Part shown: piece after piece, positions 1 through 7,796 of the stretch
Numbering within the stretch: position 1 is the first letter of the stretch
Layout: every line of letters begins with the position of its first letter
NCBI GenBank assembly: GCA_012728855.1
Contig: JAAYEH010000380.1
Location: forward strand, 20,691 to 84,690
Length of the DNA stretch: 64,000 nt
Reading direction: 5' to 3'
Source: Rhodopirellula sp.
GTDB taxonomy: Bacteria; Planctomycetota; Planctomycetia; Pirellulales; Thermoguttaceae
Translations under genes and position numbers: made by a program
The notes under the pieces: model-generated
What the model saw: only the letters and a program-made list of their open reading frames with translations
Told to the model about the DNA's origin: nothing
Database searches by the model: none

Positions 1-97
1 GCCTGGCCGCCCCGTACACGGTTACAAAAGAAACCATAGGCCAAAGGCCAATCGCTCGCCATCTCCCAACTTCGCATCTCGGCAAAGAACCCCGATC

Positions 98-1015
98 ATG
101 AATCAGTCCTCCATGCTCACGCGTCGTCGGTTTCTCGCCCATGCCGTCGCCGGGGCAGTGGCCGGAACGATCGTCTCGCGTTCCGGAGTCGCGGCGGCCG
201 ACGCTGCGGTCCCCTATCTGGAAGACCGCGGCTGGCTCGTCGGCTGTTGGACGCGGCCTTGGGCGGCCTACGACTACCGCGTCGGCTTCGACGCCATGAC
301 CGAGGCCGGCTTCAAGCACGTTGCCCTCACCGGCGCCAAGACTCCCACGCGGCGCGTCATCGCCGTCGACACAACGATCGAAGAGTCTGCCCGGGTGGGC
401 GAGGAAGCGCGCAGTCGCGGGCTTGCCATTTGCAACGTCTATGGCGGCGGTGTCTCGCTGGAAAAAGGCCCGGAGGGACTCCGCAAGCTGATCGATAACT
501 GCGCGGCGGCCGGCGCCCACTCGGTGCTCCTTTCCGGCATCGGAAACGAGCAAACCTATGAGTCCTGCTGCCGCACGGTGGCCGAGTGCTGCGACTACGC
601 GCTGTCGAAGCGGATCGCGGTGGTTCTCAAGCCGCACGGCGGCACGACCGGCACCGGCCCGCAACTTCGCGATGCCGCAGGCCGGGTGAATCGCAAGAAC
701 TTCACGATCATGTACGACCCGGGCAATATCTTCTACTACTCCAAAGGGCAGATCGATCCGGTCGAAGACGTTGCCGCGGCGGCTGGCCTGATCACCGGCA
801 TATCGGTCAAAGACTATCTGCCGCCGGACAACGTGGCCCTGACTCCCGGCACAGGCAAGGTCGACTTCCCAACGCTCTTCCGCCGCATGCGCCGCGACGG
901 CTTCGTCCACGGGCCGCTGGCGATCGAGATGGTGAAGCCGGGCGACCTGGCCCAAACGCTCGAGGAAGTGAAGAAAGCGAAACAGTTCGTGGAAGAGTTG
1001 ATTGCCACCCGTTGA
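98..1015 (+). CDS. Tat-exported xylose-isomerase-like TIM barrel protein
   Basis: A 305-residue protein with a twin-arginine leader (RRRFLAHAVAGA around residues 9-20, then a hydrophobic stretch ending near AAADA). The rest fits the sugar phosphate isomerase/epimerase (xylose-isomerase-like) TIM barrel: KPHGG near residue 178, YDPGN near 207, SVKDY near 236 and LAIEMV near 275 sit where this superfamily places metal and substrate ligands. It probably acts outside the cytoplasm after folding. Substrate is unknown. It is followed on the same strand by two more secreted proteins. The start has no strong ribosome binding site, and Met6 is an alternative. Confidence 0.8.
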   Translation: MNQSSMLTRRRFLAHAVAGAVAGTIVSRSGVAAADAAVPYLEDRGWLVGCWTRPWAAYDYRVGFDAMTEAGFKHVALTGAKTPTRRVIAVDTTIEESARVGEEARSRGLAICNVYGGGVSLEKGPEGLRKLIDNCAAAGAHSVLLSGIGNEQTYESCCRTVAECCDYALSKRIAVVLKPHGGTTGTGPQLRDAAGRVNRKNFTIMYDPGNIFYYSKGQIDPVEDVAAAAGLITGISVKDYLPPDNVALTPGTGKVDFPTLFRRMRRDGFVHGPLAIEMVKPGDLAQTLEEVKKAKQFVEELIATR

Positions 1016-1075
1016 ATCGCCCGCCCGGGAATAGGCAACTTGTACAACTCGCAGTGCGCACCGAGAGAGGCCGGC

Positions 1076-1813
1076 ATGACAATCCGCATAAGTCTGGCGT
1101 TCATCGTCTTGGTATTGGCAAACGCCTCGCGTCCCGCTGAGGCGGCCGACGTCGCGGGACCGGTTTTGCGAAAGACCAACTACCTGGCCGTTCTGCAGGA
1201 AGCAAGCGGCAAGGCCGGCATGGTGATCGAGTCGCAGCAGTACTCGCCCGTCTACTCCGACGTGCTAAGCTTCGTGCTGACCGGTCCCGAGAGCAACACG
1301 CTCAGCATGGGGGAGGTTTCGCTGGGTGAGCAGTTGGCGCTGACCTTCCCCGGGAAGACCAACGGGCTGCACGTTCTGGAACTCGACAGTGGCTGGAACG
1401 CCTGCCGCATTGTTTCCGCAGAGGCACCGCTGGCCTACGTCGCTCGCGAAATCGTACCGCTCCACACTGCCCGCGGAGTGAAGCAGTTTTTCTTCTACGT
1501 TCCCGGCGGCTGCCGAGAGTTCAGCATCTGGCTCGCCGCCGACACTCCGCGCGAAGGGGCTCGCATCGAGATCTCGGGGCCCGACGGCCGGAGCATCGTG
1601 GAGGAAGAGGGCGACTACGACAAGCCGCAGCGGGTACGCGTCGGCGTGCCCGCCGGCGGCGACGGCAAGGTCTGGTCGCTGTCGCTGCGGAAACCGAAGG
1701 CCGCCGAATTGAACGTCGACGACGTAACGCTCTGGCTCGATGCGGCCCTGCCGCCGTACCTGTCGACGCGAGAGGATTGGGCCTTGGCTTTCGGCAAGCG
1801 CAAGCATCCCTGA
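1076..1813 (+). CDS. secreted protein of unknown function
   Basis: A 245-residue protein starting with a clear Sec signal peptide (hydrophobic run LAFIVLVLANAS, probable cleavage after EAAD). I chose ATG 1076 because GAGAGG lies just upstream; an open frame extends to 1040 without a comparable site. The mature part is rich in beta-strand-like segments with few motifs, and I recognise no domain. It lies 60 nt after the TIM-barrel gene and 71 nt before a secreted hydrolase-like gene, so the three may be co-transcribed. Confidence 0.65.
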   Translation: MTIRISLAFIVLVLANASRPAEAADVAGPVLRKTNYLAVLQEASGKAGMVIESQQYSPVYSDVLSFVLTGPESNTLSMGEVSLGEQLALTFPGKTNGLHVLELDSGWNACRIVSAEAPLAYVAREIVPLHTARGVKQFFFYVPGGCREFSIWLAADTPREGARIEISGPDGRSIVEEEGDYDKPQRVRVGVPAGGDGKVWSLSLRKPKAAELNVDDVTLWLDAALPPYLSTREDWALAFGKRKHP

Positions 1814-1884
1814 GTCGAGCGAAAACGCCTCCATCATTTCACGACCGTTTGGGCAAGAGCCAACTCCTTTGGGAGACTTCGATC

Positions 1885-4035
1885 ATGCGAGTCAGCCGTT
1901 TTCTTTGCCTGCTCTTCATTCTGCCGGGCGCCGCCATCGGTCAACCTCCGGCCGCGGTCCTCACGAAGACACCTTTCACCTACATCCTCGACTACGGCCC
2001 GGACCACATCAATTCTCCGGCGTACATCGAGCGGATCTCCGCCGCCCCGCCCACGCTGCTCCATCTGGGCAAAGATGTCCCCTTCACGCACAACTGGGGC
2101 CCGATCGAGGCGTTGGGCGGCGAGAACCAAGCCTACGGTAAACGCAAGCCTTACGCCAAAGAGGATTACATCCGCCGACTTTCGCCTGAAGAAACCCAGT
2201 GGCGGACGGCCGAACTGACCAGGCTCGCCGCCGATCTGCACGCGGCGGGCGTGCGATGGGTCACACCGTACATCTGCAGCATGACCATCGGCGGCCATCC
2301 CGATCGGCGAGCCGGCTTCTGGGAGTTCTTCGATCATTGGGACGAATACTCCTCGTTCGGCCTCGGTCCGAAGCCGGCGACGGATCCGATCGGATGGTTA
2401 CAGAGAACACCCGACGGAAAACCGTTTTTTTTCTACGGGTTCCAAGGTGATTTTTATCCTGCCTACGAGCCGAACATCCGCTACGCCGTCTGCCAGAACC
2501 AGCCCGAGTGGCGACAGTGGACCGAAAAGGTCGTGGAGAACATCGCGCAGTGCGGTTTCGACGGAGTGTTCGTCGACAACGCCGGCTCGCTGCGGTGCCA
2601 CTGCTCAACGTGCCGGCGAAAATGGCGGGCCTGGATCGACGGCCGCTACACTGCCGAGGATCGTCGCAAGCTCTTCGGTACGGAAAGCCCGGAGTTGGGC
2701 GACGGCAAGCAAGCGGGGCTGCTCTGGGCGGAAACGCACCGTTTCCGCTCGGCCTGTCTGAAGGATCACCTCAAGGTGATCGCCGACGCGGGCCGAGGCG
2801 TCACGGAGAAACCGTTCCTCGTTTTCCCCAACGGCGGCGAGAAGCGGCCCGAGAACATCCTGCATATCTACCCCGACGCCGATCTGATCATGTTCGAGCG
2901 ATCGGTCGGGCCGCACGGCACGCATCCGGGCATGGTCCTCCGGCCGGTCGTGGAGGACGTCCGGATCAAGAAGTACAACGACAACGTCTTCGAGTACAAG
3001 TTCGTCGAGTGCCTGCGTCGCAACGTGCGCCCGATCCTGCTCACGCGGCCCGGTTACAACGTACCGAGATCGGAGCGAGAGCTGCTGGAGATGAATCTTG
3101 CCTCGGCTGCCTTGGGAAACGCCGAAGCCGCGGCGTTCGGCGGAGGCGGCGGCTTCCTGCAATCCGCCCGTCCGGACCTGATGCAGGTGCAGAAACGATA
3201 TCGCGGCTTCTTCGAGAGCCATCAGGCTCTCTATGAAGGTCTCGATTCGTTTGCCAACGTGGCGGTCGTTGTCTTTCCGGACCTGGCCTGGTTCGACGGC
3301 GACACGCGTCACCAGCAGGAAGTCCGCAAGGCGACCGAGAACCTGCTCGACGGCCACGTCCTCTTCGATTACCTGATCGGCGATCAGGTCGTGCCCGACG
3401 CCTTGGCGAAGTACGAGGCGATCGTGCTGCCGCAGGTGAGTCACATTGCCGAGAATCATGCCCGCGCTCTGAGGCAATACGTTCGCTCCGGCGGCGTGCT
3501 GGTGGTCACTGGCGCGGTCCCCGAGTTTGACGAAAAAGGGCAGCGCCCTACTGCCTCGCCGCTGGCGGACCTCGTTGGTCCGTCGGCTGCGTCACAGTCA
3601 CTGGCCGTGAAACGTTTTGGCCAAGGAACGACGGTGGTTGCCGCGGCGCTGCCGGCGCAGGGGACGAAGCTGATCGAGTGGGTCGAGCAGGTGGCCGGCC
3701 GCCGTTTCTCGGTCGTTGCCGATGCGAAGACTCCCGCGTTGTCGAAGGTTCGCGTGAACGTCTTCCGGGATCCGGGCCGGCCGCGGTACGTGCTGCATCT
3801 GGTCAACTACAACGTGCCGTTGGGCGTGGAATCGCGCGAACCTGAAATCCAGGGCCCGATTGAATTGGCCTTGCGGCTGCCGGGCATCACGTCGGCCGCC
3901 CACATCCGCTGCTACGATCCCGAGGGTCAGCCGCTCGAGCTTTCCGCCGACGTGAAAGACGGCGCGGTCCGATGCGCTCTACCGGAACTGCGGATCTACC
4001 GTGTCCTTTCGATAAGCCCGCGGGATAGACCCTGA
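1885..4035 (+). CDS. secreted glycoside-hydrolase-like TIM barrel protein
   Basis: A 716-residue protein with a Sec signal peptide (FLCLLFILPGAAIG). ATG 1885 is chosen because the signal peptide starts there; the 36 residues of open frame before it look non-coding. The N-terminal half contains GFDGVFVDNAG, a barrel-strand motif common in putative glycoside hydrolases, followed by a CHCSTC cysteine cluster. The C-terminal half (about residues 450-715) resembles the beta-galactosidase trimerisation/glutamine-amidotransferase-like fold: AIVLPQVSHI, then RQYVRSGGVLVVTG. This order occurs in GH42-like proteins. I infer secreted polysaccharide or oligosaccharide processing; the exact family and catalytic pair are not assigned. 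Confidence 0.65.
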   Translation: MRVSRFLCLLFILPGAAIGQPPAAVLTKTPFTYILDYGPDHINSPAYIERISAAPPTLLHLGKDVPFTHNWGPIEALGGENQAYGKRKPYAKEDYIRRLSPEETQWRTAELTRLAADLHAAGVRWVTPYICSMTIGGHPDRRAGFWEFFDHWDEYSSFGLGPKPATDPIGWLQRTPDGKPFFFYGFQGDFYPAYEPNIRYAVCQNQPEWRQWTEKVVENIAQCGFDGVFVDNAGSLRCHCSTCRRKWRAWIDGRYTAEDRRKLFGTESPELGDGKQAGLLWAETHRFRSACLKDHLKVIADAGRGVTEKPFLVFPNGGEKRPENILHIYPDADLIMFERSVGPHGTHPGMVLRPVVEDVRIKKYNDNVFEYKFVECLRRNVRPILLTRPGYNVPRSERELLEMNLASAALGNAEAAAFGGGGGFLQSARPDLMQVQKRYRGFFESHQALYEGLDSFANVAVVVFPDLAWFDGDTRHQQEVRKATENLLDGHVLFDYLIGDQVVPDALAKYEAIVLPQVSHIAENHARALRQYVRSGGVLVVTGAVPEFDEKGQRPTASPLADLVGPSAASQSLAVKRFGQGTTVVAAALPAQGTKLIEWVEQVAGRRFSVVADAKTPALSKVRVNVFRDPGRPRYVLHLVNYNVPLGVESREPEIQGPIELALRLPGITSAAHIRCYDPEGQPLELSADVKDGAVRCALPELRIYRVLSISPRDRP

Positions 4036-4091
4036 GGCGGCATCTTGACATCAATTTCGGTGATGCTCCGGAAGAATCTCTTCGAAGGGAG

Positions 4092-4979
4092 ATGGGCGTG
4101 CCGGCAATCGGTCTGTTGAACCTGAACAAGCCCGTCGGGATTACCTCCCGCCGCGTGGTCGACATGGTGCAGCGGCTGGACCGCGGCGTGAAAGTGGGGC
4201 ACGCGGGGACGCTCGACCCGTTGGCGTCGGGCGTGCTGGTGCTTTGTGTGGGCGCGGCCACGCGTCTGATCGAATATGTGCAGCGCATGCCCAAACGATA
4301 CCGGGCCTCGTTCCTGCTGGGCCGAGAGAGCGCAACGGAAGACGTGGAGGGCGAGGTGATCGAACTGGCCGATCCGCCCATCCCGGCGCGCGAGCAAATC
4401 GACACCGCTGCACGAGCGCTTGTCGGCGAGATTCAACAGCGTCCGCCGGCTTATTCGGCGCTGAAGATCAAGGGGAGGCGGGCGTATGATCTGGCCCGCA
4501 ATGGGCAGGAAGTGGAATTAGCAGCCCGTACGGTGGTTGTTCATCGAATCGACGTGCTCGGCTACGAATATCCGGCGCTGGAAATCGAGGTCGAGTGCGG
4601 CTCGGGCACATATATCCGGTCGCTCGGACGCGACCTTGCGCAATCGTTGGGTACGATGGGCGTGATGTCGGCTCTGCTGCGAACGGGGATCGGGGTATTC
4701 TCGATTGAAAGCGCCCTCGACCCTGAATCGCTCACCAAGGAGAACTGGACGGAGCGCCTTCTGCCGCCGCGACTTGCCGTCGAGAGGTTGCCTCAAGTAA
4801 CGCTCGACCGGGAACAGACACGGCGCATTCTGTCGGGCCAAACAACCGCTGGCACGGATTTTCCACAGGACGCGGCGGAAATTGCCGCTATAGATGAAGG
4901 AGGCCGCCTGATCGCCTTGCTTGCACCCCGGGGGAATGGGCTATTTGGCCCAACGAGGGTGCTAAGCGCTGGCAAATGA
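4092..4979 (+). CDS. truB: tRNA pseudouridine(55) synthase
   Basis: Converts U55 of the tRNA T-loop to pseudouridine. The sequence opens LLNLNKPVGITS and has the catalytic-Asp motif GHAGTLDPLASG near residue 40, then RPPAYSALKIKGRRAYDLAR and SGTYIRSLGRDL, all standard for TruB. The length of about 295 residues is normal. AAGGGAG at 4085-4091 touches ATG 4092 but is ideally spaced (6 nt) for GTG 4098, which may be the real start. The gene converges with thioredoxin 21 nt downstream. Confidence 0.96.
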   Translation: MGVPAIGLLNLNKPVGITSRRVVDMVQRLDRGVKVGHAGTLDPLASGVLVLCVGAATRLIEYVQRMPKRYRASFLLGRESATEDVEGEVIELADPPIPAREQIDTAARALVGEIQQRPPAYSALKIKGRRAYDLARNGQEVELAARTVVVHRIDVLGYEYPALEIEVECGSGTYIRSLGRDLAQSLGTMGVMSALLRTGIGVFSIESALDPESLTKENWTERLLPPRLAVERLPQVTLDREQTRRILSGQTTAGTDFPQDAAEIAAIDEGGRLIALLAPRGNGLFGPTRVLSAGK

Positions 4980-5000
4980 ATCCGTGTGGCCAGGACGCTC

Positions 5001-5327
5001 TCAGCCGTTGGCTTGATCGATGGCGGTCTGCAAGCGGTTCTTGGGCTGAACGCCGACGAAACGGTCCACCACTTCTCCGCCTTTGAAGATCATCAACGTG
5101 GGAATGCTGCTCACGCCATAACTCGACGCCACATTGGGGCTATCGTCGATATTGATCTTCACGACCTTGAGGTTGCCCGCGTTCTCCGTCGCCAACTCCT
5201 CGACAACCGGCGCGATCATCCGGCAGGGACCACACCACGGCGCCCAGAAATCGACCAGCACCGGCTGGGAAAACTGGAGAACCTCGGTTTCAAAATCTTT
5301 CTCGTTGAGTTCGGTCACGTTGGCCAT
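5001..5327 (-). CDS. trxA: thioredoxin
   Basis: A 108-residue classical thioredoxin with the WAPWCGPCRM active site, the cis-proline motif SIPTLMIF and GGEVVDRFVG. ATG at 5327 is preceded by AGGAG at 8-nt spacing; a TTG codon immediately upstream is open but less likely. It reduces protein disulfides in the cytoplasm. It stands alone between truB and the kinase gene. Confidence 0.96.
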   Translation of the reverse strand: MANVTELNEKDFETEVLQFSQPVLVDFWAPWCGPCRMIAPVVEELATENAGNLKVVKINIDDSPNVASSYGVSSIPTLMIFKGGEVVDRFVGVQPKNRLQTAIDQANG

Positions 5328-5339
5328 CAAAGAATCTCC

Positions 5340-5507
5340 TTCCTTCGGTGTGCCTCACGTCCCGCAGGAAGGCAGGGACGCCAGCCAAACGGGCGTTCCC
5401 GCACGCAGGCGGGAACCCTGAGATTATAGGGCTGCACGGGCTGCCGTCAACGGATTGGTCGTCCGAACACTCCGCGGCGGGCCAAGGCGGGTCACGGAGT
5501 GCCCCGC
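5340..5507. repeat. intergenic inverted repeats
   Basis: The gap between trx and the kinase gene holds two GC-rich imperfect palindromes. One is around 5368-5410 (GGCAGGGACGCC against GGGCGTTCCCGC). The other is around 5487-5512 (AAGGCGGG against CCCCGCCT). They could end transcription of the kinase gene or be copies of a dispersed repeat. No open frame here looks real. Confidence 0.4.
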
Positions 5508-7007
5508 CTACACTTCGCGGTCCGCGGCCGATGGCAGTTTGGCCGGCAGGAGTTTGGCCAATTCGCCGCGGAGTTCCTTGAGGGTCAGCGGCATGTTGAG
5601 GACGACCCGGTGCGGCGCCGTCTTCGCCTCCTGCCCCCACCCGGCCTGTGGCTCATCGAGCAAGAGCAAGGCCGGCACCGAGGCGGACTTGGCCTGCTCG
5701 CCCAGCCGATTGAAAGCGCTGACGGCCGATTTGCCCAGGTTCTGAGCGCTGAAAATGACGCAATCGGCGGCGGCGACATTCGAATCCTGCTGAAACCGAT
5801 CGACGGCGCGGTCAGGATCGCTGACCAACAGCACGCGATATCCCACCCGCTTGAAGCCGTTGCGGAATACGTTCTGAAGCTGCGGATCGGATTCGACAAT
5901 CAGAATCGCCTGCTGCTGTTCTTCCTCCTCGGAAGAGACGACCTGTGGCGACGAGGCTGCATCGGTCGGCTCACCGGTATCTCCTTCGGCGAGGCGGCGG
6001 GCGACATTCCGTAGATCGGTCAGCATCCGGCCGGGCGTTTGGTAACGGTTGTCCGGATCGAGCATCATCGCCTGACCGACCACCGCCGCCACATTGTTCG
6101 GGATGGCAGCGTCGAGTTTCTGGATCGGCACGATCTGGAGGAAACGATTCTTGCTCAGCCGAAGGGTGCGGTCGGTGGTTTCCACCAGCGGAGGCACGCC
6201 GGTGAGCATGTGGTAATACATGCAGCCCATGAAATAGATATCGCTGCGGGTGTCGTCCTTGCGGACTCCCGAGGCTCGCTCCAGCGCGGCGTAGTCAACC
6301 GTGCGAGGATTATTCGAATTGAGCAGCGCCTCGTCACTGGAGGAGTCCCCCGCGGCGGCCAGACCGAAATCGACGATTTTGGCGGTGCCGAGACTGGAAA
6401 CCAAGACATTGCTCATCTTCAGATCGCGATGGCTGAGACCTCGCTCGAAGGCATACTGCATGCCGGAGGCGACATCGATCATCAGGCGGGTCGCCTGGTC
6501 GGGTTCGAGCTTGCGCCGGATCTTCATGAACTCGCGAAGATTTCGCCCCTCGACAAACTCCATGACCAGGAAGTGCATCCGACGTTGCGACACCACCTCG
6601 TAAATGGGCACGATATTGGGATGCCGCAGGCTGCTGCCGACTTGACCCTCGCGGACAAACTGCGCGCATTGGGAGGAGGAGTCGGTGTAACGCTTGCGAA
6701 GCACTTTGACGGCCACGACTTGACCGGTGTCCTTGTGGACCGCTCGATAGACGCGGGCGAATGTGCCGGTTCCCATCAGATAAAGAACCTTGTAGTCGCC
6801 GAAGAAGAACCCGGTGCGCTCGCCTTTGACGAGTCGCTCGACCTGATAGTTGGTGAGCAACTCCCGGCGGACCATCACCGCCAGGAAATCGTCGGCCGAT
6901 ATGCTGCGACTGCCGAAGGAACTCCACACTTCCTGCAATTGCCGGTCGCCGACAAGCCCGAGGTCCAAAGCTCGTTCCGCGATCTGTTCGGAAGTGATTT
7001 GGGCCAT
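5508..7007 (-). CDS. serine/threonine protein kinase with degenerate receiver tail
   Basis: A 499-residue cytoplasmic protein. Start ATG 7007 (MAQITSEQIAERALDLG) is chosen over the longer frame because the upstream part is basic and low in hydrophobics. After about 60 residues comes a Hanks-type kinase: glycine loop GTGTFARVYRA, VAVKVL lysine, HRDLKMSNVL catalytic loop and DFGLAAAG. The C-terminal 120 residues fold like a response-regulator receiver (ILIVESDPQLQNVF), but where the phosphoacceptor Asp is expected the sequence is CVIFSAQ, so it is probably a pseudo-receiver. There is no membrane segment, unlike PASTA kinases. Targets are unknown. Confidence 0.88.
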   Translation of the reverse strand: MAQITSEQIAERALDLGLVGDRQLQEVWSSFGSRSISADDFLAVMVRRELLTNYQVERLVKGERTGFFFGDYKVLYLMGTGTFARVYRAVHKDTGQVVAVKVLRKRYTDSSSQCAQFVREGQVGSSLRHPNIVPIYEVVSQRRMHFLVMEFVEGRNLREFMKIRRKLEPDQATRLMIDVASGMQYAFERGLSHRDLKMSNVLVSSLGTAKIVDFGLAAAGDSSSDEALLNSNNPRTVDYAALERASGVRKDDTRSDIYFMGCMYYHMLTGVPPLVETTDRTLRLSKNRFLQIVPIQKLDAAIPNNVAAVVGQAMMLDPDNRYQTPGRMLTDLRNVARRLAEGDTGEPTDAASSPQVVSSEEEEQQQAILIVESDPQLQNVFRNGFKRVGYRVLLVSDPDRAVDRFQQDSNVAAADCVIFSAQNLGKSAVSAFNRLGEQAKSASVPALLLLDEPQAGWGQEAKTAPHRVVLNMPLTLKELRGELAKLLPAKLPSAADREV

Positions 7008-7227
7008 GCTGCAGGTATCCTTGCTCTTATTTTCCTGGTGATGTCCGCGCCGATGGGGCCCGGCATGAAATGCGACCTTTCCGCTTTTCCGCCGACCAAC
7101 CCCAATCATCGTATTCGCCAAACGCCGCTCCCGCAATACACGGGGTAGGGCGGGGCGCAAAAAGGTTTCCCGCAGATACCGACAGCCCAGCCGCTGCGAT
7201 GGTGTCGGGCTGCTTGTCTAAAGCTGC

Positions 7228-7518
7228 TTACTTGCCGGTCGCTTCGTTGAGTTGGCGTTGATACTCATCCCGCTCCCGGCGGGTGGCTTCCAGGTCGAAG
7301 ACGAGGTATTTCATATCCACTCGCAGTTGGCTGAGGGCGTCCTGCACCAGGTTCAGAATTCGCCGTCGTCGCTTCGTGCTCTCGACGACTCTCGCCAGGC
7401 ACGGCTCGATTTGGGCCTGCCACTCGTTGGGAAGCCCTTGGATAACGGCGACCAATTCGGAGATCTCGGCCGGGATTTCGTTGACATCGCTCTGGGCAAG
7501 TCGGCTGTTGTGGCTCAT
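7228..7518 (-). CDS. small conserved hypothetical protein
   Basis: A 96-residue protein starting MSHNSRLAQSDVNE. ATG 7518 is preceded by AAGGA at good spacing, so the 51 extra upstream residues are discarded. It is mostly helical with a basic patch (STKRRRRIL) and a charged C-terminal helix (LEATRRERDEYQRQL) that could form a short coiled coil. No family recognised. It lies 220 nt upstream of the kinase gene on the same strand. A weak hairpin downstream (CAGCCC 7183-7188 with GGGCTG 7207-7212) may terminate it. Confidence 0.65.
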   Translation of the reverse strand: MSHNSRLAQSDVNEIPAEISELVAVIQGLPNEWQAQIEPCLARVVESTKRRRRILNLVQDALSQLRVDMKYLVFDLEATRRERDEYQRQLNEATGK

Positions 7519-7796
7519 TGGATTTTCCTTCAGGATGGTGGCAACGGAACCAGTGCAATGCACCCACCGTGCCGGATTGGCCGTCAGCCCGCGCGCTGTG
7601 CCATAAGTGTTTGAATCGGGAGGATTTACGAAAGAGGGCTCGGTTTTCATTCTATTCGCTCCGAGTGCCAAATAGCAACATTTGCTCTGGATCGTTTTCG
7701 CAAATCCTGGTACAAGCGGTTGTTACGTCGAGGTTGCCCCTGCGGCCCCGATGTGGTTTTTTGGCGACATCGGTGGTTCCCGTCCTTGAATGCGCG

